From: Pseudomonadota bacterium
Lineage (GTDB): Bacteria; Pseudomonadota; Alphaproteobacteria; Rhizobiales; Xanthobacteraceae
Assembly (NCBI GenBank): GCA_023442085.1
Contig: JAEZMT010000416.1
Span: forward strand, 1 to 11,280
DNA: 11,280 nucleotides
Reading direction: 5' to 3'
The notes under the pieces are model-generated. The model had not been told where the DNA came from. It did no database searches and saw only the letters and a list, made by a program, of their open reading frames with translations. Of the stretch, positions 7,254-11,280 are shown one piece after another (within the stretch, counting starts at the first letter, position 1; each line of letters starts with the position of its first letter). A program made the position numbers and the translations under genes.

Positions 7254-7898
7254 ATGAGCCCGACCAACGCCGCGCCGCGCACCCTCGACTATTTCTTCTC
7301 CAGCGTGAGCCCCTGGACCTTCCTCGGCCATGGCCCGGTGATGGCGGTGGCCGCCCGCCACGGGGTCGAGGTGCGCTTCCATCCGGTGGCGCTCGGCCCC
7401 GTCTTCGCCGAGACCGGCGGCCTGCCGCTGCCCAAGCGCGCCCCGCCGCGCCAGCGCTATCGCATCCTCGAACTGCAGCGCTGGCGCGAGAAGCGGGGCG
7501 TGGACCTCAAGGTCCATCCCGCCCACTGGCCGTTCGACGGCACGCTCGCCGACCAGACCATCATCGCCGCCATCGAGGCGGGGCACGCGCCCGGCGACCT
7601 GATGGAGCGCATCTTCTCCGGCGTCTGGGTGCGGCAGGAGAATCTCGCTCTGCCCGAGGTCATCGCCGCCTGCGCCGACGCGGTGGGCCTGCCCGGCGCC
7701 GAGCTGGTGGCGGCGGCGGGGGAGGAAAAGATCGCCGCCATCTATCTTGAGAACCGCGCGAAGGCCCTTGCCGCCGACGTGTTCGGCGCGCCATCCTACG
7801 TGCTCGACGGCGAGGTCTTCTGGGGCCAGGACCGCATCGACCTGCTGGACGATGCCCTCACCTCTGGCCGCGCGCCCTACAAGCCGGATGTGGCCTGA
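7254..7898 (+). CDS. 2-hydroxychromene-2-carboxylate isomerase-like DsbA-family protein
   Basis: This 214-residue protein is of the thioredoxin-like DsbA/GST-kappa fold. The family includes the glutathione-dependent 2-hydroxychromene-2-carboxylate isomerase of naphthalene breakdown (NahD). Visible hallmarks are the N-terminal strand DYFFSSVSPW (12-21), with Ser19 ahead of Pro20 at the position of the NahD catalytic serine. The cis-proline strand is GAPSYVLDGE with Pro180, and the C-terminal signature FWGQDRID is at 189-196. There is no CXXC motif, so it is not a disulfide oxidoreductase. No aromatic ring-cleavage or other naphthalene genes surround it, so the real substrate is probably another glutathione-linked compound. 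ATG 7254 is chosen because family homology begins just after it and AAGAGG precedes it. The in-frame upstream codons back to 7089 run through the palindromic element at 7161-7210. Confidence is high for the family and low for the substrate. Confidence 0.88.
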   Translation: MSPTNAAPRTLDYFFSSVSPWTFLGHGPVMAVAARHGVEVRFHPVALGPVFAETGGLPLPKRAPPRQRYRILELQRWREKRGVDLKVHPAHWPFDGTLADQTIIAAIEAGHAPGDLMERIFSGVWVRQENLALPEVIAACADAVGLPGAELVAAAGEEKIAAIYLENRAKALAADVFGAPSYVLDGEVFWGQDRIDLLDDALTSGRAPYKPDVA

Positions 7899-7996
7899 TC
7901 CCGTCTGCCCCCTTCCGGTCCCGATCGGCGTGCTTATCTAGCGGCGATGACGCGGCGGAATGGCCGCGGGACGTGAGGCGGGATTTGGAGGCGCGC

Positions 7997-8479
7997 ATGG
8001 TCTTCCCGACAGCCCCGGCGCATTCGGCCGGACTTCCCCTCGCGGCGGCCCTCGCCGCGAGCCTTCTCGCGGGCCCGGCCGTCGCGCAGGCGCCGGTGCC
8101 GATGCCGCCCGGCGACACGGCGGCGCCGCGCTTCTCCTTCGCCCCGGTGGAGGGCGGCGCGCTCAAGCTCGACCGCGAAACCGGCCGCGTCTCCCTGTGC
8201 GCGAAACGCGGCACCGGCTTCACCTGCGAGGCGGTGCCCGATACGCGCGACGCCTATGAGGCGGAGATCGCCCGGCTCCAGGCCGAGAACGACACCCTGC
8301 GCCGCTCGGCCCAGCTTCCGCCCATCCCGCCTTTGCCCCCGTCACCCGGTGCGGGCCCGAACGCCAGCCCCGACACGTCGGACATCGACCAGGCGCTGGC
8401 CTATGCCGAACGCTTCTACAAGCGCCTGCGCGGCCTCATCGACGAGTTCCGTTCGCCCAACGGGCAGGAGAAGCTGTGA
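7997..8479 (+). CDS. Secreted coiled-coil protein of unknown function
   Basis: I do not recognise a named function. The 160-residue product has a clear signal peptide (hydrophobic core about 12-29, likely cut after AVAQA). A compact domain follows with two cysteines, Cys68 in VSLCAK and Cys77 in FTCEAV, which could form a disulfide in the periplasm. Next come a short coiled-coil (about 84-104, AYEAEIARLQAENDTLRR), a proline-rich linker (109-119) and a C-terminal helix (about 128-153, DQALAYAERFYKRLRGLIDEF). The pattern GGALKLDRETGRVSLC followed by a coiled-coil resembles a conserved hypothetical family I associate with Hyphomicrobiales; this is from memory, not a search. The start at ATG 7997 has GGAGG five bases upstream; the GTG at 7973 would add eight residues before the signal peptide. 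It is about 100 bases downstream of the isomerase gene, so co-transcription is possible. Confidence 0.8.
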   Translation: MVFPTAPAHSAGLPLAAALAASLLAGPAVAQAPVPMPPGDTAAPRFSFAPVEGGALKLDRETGRVSLCAKRGTGFTCEAVPDTRDAYEAEIARLQAENDTLRRSAQLPPIPPLPPSPGAGPNASPDTSDIDQALAYAERFYKRLRGLIDEFRSPNGQEKL

Positions 8480-8515
8480 GAGCGACTTTGCGCCCCGGAA
8501 AATAGCGAGCAAGAG

Positions 8516-8545
8516 CCGTCGTCCTCCGGCTTGACCGGAGGACCC
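8516..8545 (+). repeat. Hairpin element family 2, copy 3 (forward)
   Basis: This is a perfect nine-base stem, GTCCTCCGG (8521-8529) with CCGGAGGAC (8535-8543), around the loop CTTGA. The unit begins CCGTC, 37 bases after the stop of the secreted-protein gene. It matches the reverse complement of 8594-8623 at 28 of 30 positions, and the two differences fall opposite each other in the stem, preserving pairing. Confidence 0.75.
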
Positions 8546-8593
8546 ATGGTACCGTCTGCCCCGGTGGTCGGCTGCTTGCGCGGGTGGGCGGAT

Positions 8594-8623
8594 GGGCCCT
8601 CCGGTCAAGCCGGAGGGCGACGG
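8594..8623 (-). repeat. Hairpin element family 2, copy 4 (inverted)
   Basis: This is a perfect nine-base stem, GCCCTCCGG (8596-8604) with CCGGAGGGC (8610-8618), around TCAAG, which is the complement of the CTTGA loop of copy 3. It lies 29 bases beyond the stop of the minus-strand hydrolase gene. Together with copy 3 it forms a large inverted repeat with about 48 bases between arms, able to fold as two hairpins or one long stem. A two-way terminator is the likely role. Confidence 0.75.
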
Positions 8624-8652
8624 TTGGACCGAACGCGACGGTCGACCCGGAC

Positions 8653-9609
8653 TCAGAAATCCGCCAGATACCCATCCACCCGCTTCAGCGCCCGATCGGA
8701 GATGGTGCCGGGGAAGGCGATGAAGACGTGGCAGCCGCCGGGATAGACGTCGAGCTCCGTCCCGTTCCCGGCCGCGGCCCACGCATTGGCCATGAACAGC
8801 GTGTCGTCCACCAGAAGGTCGCGGCTGCCGACGATGAACAGCGCCTTGGGCAGACCCTTGAGGTTGGCGAGCAGCGGCGACACGTCGGGATCGTCCGCCT
8901 TGCCTTCGAGGCGCAGGTAATTGTTGACGAAGAAGGTCACGTCCCGCGTGTTCAGAACCAGCGGCAGGTCGCCCCAGTTGCGGGCGGAGGGGGTGAGGCG
9001 CAAATCGTAGCAGCCGGCGGTGAGCACGGCGGCGGAGAAAGGGCTGAGGCCGTGGCGGTCGCGCAGCCGCAGGAGGGTGACGACCGCCAGCGTCGCGCCG
9101 CCCGATTCGCCGCCGATGGCGAAGCGCTCGGTGCCGAAGCGGGCCTTGCCCTCCTTGACCAGCCACAGCGCCGCCGCCTCGCAATCGTCCGGGCCAGCGG
9201 GGTAGGGCACTTCCGGCGCGAGGGCATAATCCACCGAGACGACCGCGAGGCCGCAATTGGCGGCGATGCGGTCGAGCAGCGCCTCGTTCTCGCGCGCGGA
9301 GCCCACCGTCCAGCCGCCGCCATGGATGTGCAAATAGACGCCCTTGGGCGCCCCGTCCGGCATGAAGATGCGCACCGGCACCGCACCGCGCGGGCCGGGG
9401 ATGGTCTCCACCGAGGCGCGCGGGCTCTCCGGCGCCAGCGGGAACGTGCCCTTGCCTTGCAGGCGGGCGGCCCGGATGTCGGGCAGCGGCGCCGCCCAGC
9501 GGTCCGGGATGGCGCCGAGGGCCTTCACGATGGCATCGTTGACCATGCGCGTGTCCGGCGCGACGGCCGCATCGGAGAACACGGCGGGATCGAGAACCAG
9601 CTTCGACAT
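8653..9609 (-). CDS. Alpha/beta hydrolase, hormone-sensitive-lipase-type esterase
   Basis: This 318-residue cytosolic carboxylesterase-type enzyme belongs to the HSL family. The oxyanion motif HGGG is at 96-99. The nucleophile elbow G-E-S-G-G has Ser169. The acid is probably Asp264 in GSRDLLVDD, and the base is His294 in GGCHVF. No signal peptide is visible. The N-terminal 70 residues, likely a cap, are less conserved. Substrates would be short-chain esters or lactones, but neither the sequence nor the neighbours identify the natural one. The start at 9609 has only AAGG about eleven bases upstream, so initiation may be weak; no better alternative start is near. The gene is divergent from the YjbQ gene across 103 bases and convergent with the secreted-protein gene. 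Confidence 0.88.
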   Translation of the reverse strand: MSKLVLDPAVFSDAAVAPDTRMVNDAIVKALGAIPDRWAAPLPDIRAARLQGKGTFPLAPESPRASVETIPGPRGAVPVRIFMPDGAPKGVYLHIHGGGWTVGSARENEALLDRIAANCGLAVVSVDYALAPEVPYPAGPDDCEAAALWLVKEGKARFGTERFAIGGESGGATLAVVTLLRLRDRHGLSPFSAAVLTAGCYDLRLTPSARNWGDLPLVLNTRDVTFFVNNYLRLEGKADDPDVSPLLANLKGLPKALFIVGSRDLLVDDTLFMANAWAAAGNGTELDVYPGGCHVFIAFPGTISDRALKRVDGYLADF

Positions 9610-9712
9610 GGATGGACCTTAGATCTTTGGCGTCGCCGTCCGAAAAGGCGGCGCGGCAGGCCGTGAACTGGTACGTGGCGGGCGAGAACCGCGCAAGCAG
9701 GAGGAGACACCC

Positions 9713-10186
9713 ATGGCGCGCACCAGCCGCACCCCGGCGAGACTGAGCGGGGCCGTGCGCCACGCTGAGGCGACGCTCCAGGTGGAGACCTCCGGCGAGG
9801 GCTTCACCGACATCACCCGCGAGGCGACCGCCTTCCTCACCGAGATCGCGGCCGGCGACGGGGTGCTGACCGTCTTCTGCCGGCACACCTCGGCCTCCCT
9901 CACCATCCAGGAGAATGCCGACCCGGACGTGCAGACCGACCTCCTCACCGCCTTGCGCACCCTCGCGCCACGCAATTTCCGCTGGGTGCACGACACCGAG
10001 GGGCCGGACGACATGCCGGCCCATGTGCGCACGATGCTGAGCGATTCGAGCCTCTCGATTCCCGTGCGCGGCGGGCGGCCGGGGCTCGGCACATGGCAGG
10101 GCGTCTATCTCGTGGAGCACCGCGACCGGCCCCATCGCCGGGAGGTGGTTTTGACTTTCACCGGAACGCTTGGTCAATTTTCCTGA
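9713..10186 (+). CDS. YjbQ family protein (UPF0047)
   Basis: A 157-residue protein of the YjbQ/UPF0047 family, present across bacteria and archaea. The E. coli member has weak thiamine-phosphate synthase activity, so annotation pipelines often call it a secondary thiamine-phosphate synthase; the true role is unsettled. The conserved core is present: CRHTSASLTIQENADPDVQTD (56-76, split here by His58 and Glu67), then HDTEGPDDMPAH (93-104) with histidines 93 and 104, and LGTWQGVYLVE (125-135). These histidine and acidic residues probably bind a metal or phosphate. The length is about 15-20 residues longer than typical members owing to a basic N-terminal stretch. ATG 9713 is supported by AGGAGGAG eight or so bases upstream. 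No thiamine biosynthesis genes are nearby, and the gene appears to have its own upstream region shared with the divergent hydrolase. Confidence 0.9.
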   Translation: MARTSRTPARLSGAVRHAEATLQVETSGEGFTDITREATAFLTEIAAGDGVLTVFCRHTSASLTIQENADPDVQTDLLTALRTLAPRNFRWVHDTEGPDDMPAHVRTMLSDSSLSIPVRGGRPGLGTWQGVYLVEHRDRPHRREVVLTFTGTLGQFS

Positions 10187-10259
10187 TCGGCTTGTCACCG
10201 CTTCGCCACGGATTGATGATCGCAAGATCGATTCGTGCGTGCTCTTCGTGAGTTTAGAG

Positions 10260-10310
10260 GGCGATTCACTGATCAAGTTGGTTTAGCTTGGTCGGATTGC
10301 GCTCTGGCGT
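10260..10310 (+). repeat. Palindromic upstream element, copy 2
   Basis: This is the second copy of the element at 7161-7210, same strand, about 82% identical. It has an imperfect palindrome CAAGTTGGTTTAGCTTG (10274-10290) and the tail GATTGCGCTCTGGCG. It ends 47 bases before the response-regulator start codon, against 43 bases for copy 1. One extra base in the palindrome centre changes the candidate promoter spacing to 18 (TTGGTT 10278-10283, CTCTGG 10302-10307). It also begins with a GATTC site at 10263-10267. Confidence 0.6.
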
Positions 10311-10357
10311 TGCGGCGGTCGCGCGACAAGAAACTGAAGCCTTGCGGGGGAGGAAGC

Positions 10358-11032
10358 ATGGTGGAAGATGCCGGGAACGGACTGCGCCTCGTCATTGCCG
10401 ACGACCATCCCCTGTTCCGCGGCGCCCTGCGCGAGGCGGTCCTCGGCCGGAGCGCCGACGCCCGGATCGAGGAGGTCGGCACCTTCGACGACCTGACCGC
10501 GCTTCTGGAACGCGACGCGGATTTCGACCTCATCCTCCTCGACCTCACCATGCCGGGCGCGCGGGGCTTTTCCGGCCTCATCTATCTGCGCGCGCAATAC
10601 ATGGCGATCCCGGTGGTGGTGGTCTCCGGCAATGAGGAGCCGGCGGTGATCCGCCGCTGCATCGATCTCGGCGCCTCCGGCTTCATCCCCAAGAGCATGA
10701 GCGTCGGCAGCATGCGCGATGCGGTGGCGCAGGTGCTGAAGGGCGAGACCTTCCTGCCGCCCGACATCAACGTGACCACCAAGGCCGACGCCGAGACCGA
10801 TGCCATCATCGCCCGCCTCTCCACCCTCACGCCCCAGCAGGTGCGGGTGCTGATGATGCTGGCCGAGGGCCGGCTCAACAAGCAGATCGCCTACGAGCTG
10901 TCCGTCTCCGAGGCGACGGTGAAGGCGCACGTCTCCGCCATCCTGCAGAAGCTCGGCGTGGAAAGCCGCACCCAGGCCGTGATCGCCGTGTCCAAGGTGG
11001 AGCAGGGCCTGTGGAGCCATCCGCAGGCGTGA
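10358..11032 (+). CDS. Orphan NarL/FixJ-type LuxR-family response regulator
   Basis: This 224-residue two-domain transcription regulator has a receiver domain (about 9-128) with the acidic pair Asp15/Asp16, phospho-acceptor Asp62 in LLDLTMPG, Ser90 at the conserved Thr/Ser switch and Lys112 in IPKS. A linker follows, then a LuxR-type helix-turn-helix (about 155-215) starting LTPQQVRVLMMLAEG and including NKQIAYELSVSEATVKAHV. All residues needed for phosphorylation-controlled DNA binding are present. No histidine kinase is adjacent on either side, so its partner kinase is elsewhere or outside the window. ATG 10358 is preceded by GGGGGAGG at good spacing; the longer in-frame reading from 10235 crosses the palindromic element at 10260-10310 and is rejected. 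Target genes cannot be identified from this window. Confidence 0.92.
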   Translation: MVEDAGNGLRLVIADDHPLFRGALREAVLGRSADARIEEVGTFDDLTALLERDADFDLILLDLTMPGARGFSGLIYLRAQYMAIPVVVVSGNEEPAVIRRCIDLGASGFIPKSMSVGSMRDAVAQVLKGETFLPPDINVTTKADAETDAIIARLSTLTPQQVRVLMMLAEGRLNKQIAYELSVSEATVKAHVSAILQKLGVESRTQAVIAVSKVEQGLWSHPQA

Positions 11033-11141
11033 GCGCGGGCCGGCCGGCTCCGCCGCGGTAGGGACCTCTTCACCGCTCCCGTCCTAAACATGGCGGGGAC
11101 CGGCACGCTAGCGGCGTGGCGGGAACGGCGGAAGGATCGAG

Positions 11142-11280
11142 ATGACCGAGCAAAGCCTGAGCGGCGCTGAAGCCCCCCGGCGCCGCACCCTGAAGGAGGC
11201 GGTCGCGCTCTACACCCAGCGCGACGTGCTCTCCGTCAGCCTGCTCGGCTTCTCCTCCGGCCTGCCGCTGGCGCTGGTGG
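11142..11280 (+). CDS. AmpG-like MFS permease, N-terminal fragment cut by window edge
   Basis: Only the first 46 codons are visible. After a hydrophilic start (MTEQSLSGAEAPRRRTLKEAV) comes a stretch reading YTQRDVLSVSLLGFSSGLPL followed by ALV. That is characteristic of the first transmembrane helix of AmpG-type major facilitator permeases, which in enterobacteria import anhydro-muropeptides for cell-wall recycling. ATG 11142 has GAAGGA five bases upstream. It lies 109 bases beyond the response-regulator stop on the same strand. The call rests on the helix motif alone; a related MFS transporter is possible. No stop or frameshift is seen before the edge. Confidence 0.7.
   Translation, partial: MTEQSLSGAEAPRRRTLKEAVALYTQRDVLSVSLLGFSSGLPLALV

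Noticed and set aside
9632..9654. Possible operator-like inverted repeat (CGTCGCC / GGCGGCG) in the hydrolase/YjbQ divergent gap
   Set aside because: It has a mismatch in a seven-base arm and is expected by chance at this GC content.
8342..10276. Minus-strand open frame of 644 codons spanning several genes
   Set aside because: It runs out of frame through the hydrolase gene, antisense to YjbQ and through the hairpin elements. No domain is recognisable.
11033..11075. Possible terminator after the response regulator (GCCGGCCGGC region)
   Set aside because: The self-complementary run is short, with no extended stem-loop and no T-run; such strings are common in GC-rich gaps.
1..11280. CRISPR array, insertion sequence, tRNA or rRNA
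   Set aside because: No regularly spaced direct repeats, no transposase motifs and no recognisable tRNA cloverleaf or rRNA segment were seen on either strand.

Overview
The window is about 11.3 kb of very GC-rich DNA (roughly two-thirds G+C or more, with strong third-position GC bias). It comes from an alphaproteobacterium, most likely of the order Hyphomicrobiales and perhaps Xanthobacteraceae (Xanthobacter/Azorhizobium/Ancylobacter-like). That placement is inferred from composition, protein flavour and the style of the intergenic palindromes; there is no rRNA or other decisive marker. The content is chromosomal housekeeping and conserved hypothetical genes. I see no transposase, integrase, tRNA, rRNA, CRISPR array or phage gene cluster.

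Layout: (1) 1-2376 (+), a large membrane-anchored patatin-like lipase. (2) 2551-3825 (+), a cyclopropane-fatty-acyl-phospholipid synthase family methyltransferase. (3) 3826-4119, a convergent junction with two inverted copies of a G-rich REP-like hairpin. (4) 4120-5574 (-), an NhaD/CitMHS-like ion transporter, divergent from (5) 5696-6148 (+), the DNA polymerase III chi subunit. (6) 6149-6299, a convergent junction with two inverted copies of a second hairpin family. (7) 6300-6997 (-), a two-gene operon of small membrane proteins resembling YqjD/ElaB and YqjE, with ATGA overlap. (8) 7254-7898 (+), a DsbA-fold 2-hydroxychromene-2-carboxylate isomerase-like protein, preceded by a palindromic element at 7161-7210. 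(9) 7997-8479 (+), a secreted coiled-coil protein of unknown function. (10) 8480-8652, a convergent junction with two more copies of the second hairpin family. (11) 8653-9609 (-), an HSL-type alpha/beta hydrolase, divergent from (12) 9713-10186 (+), a YjbQ/UPF0047 protein. (13) 10260-10310, a second copy of the palindromic element seen at 7161. (14) 10358-11032 (+), an orphan NarL/FixJ-type response regulator. (15) 11142 to the right edge (+), the start of an AmpG-like MFS permease.

Most genes look like single transcription units. The only tight operon is the YqjD/YqjE-like pair. The lipase and CFA synthase are co-oriented and both act on lipids, but the 174-base gap and a possible promoter argue against obligate co-transcription. 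Every convergent junction carries an inverted pair of stable hairpins, probably acting as bidirectional terminators or mRNA 3' ends.

I do not find a convincing new multi-gene system. The most interesting signals are non-coding: a roughly 50-base palindrome-containing element at nearly the same distance upstream of two unrelated genes, and a 30-base hairpin family whose four copies show compensatory stem changes.
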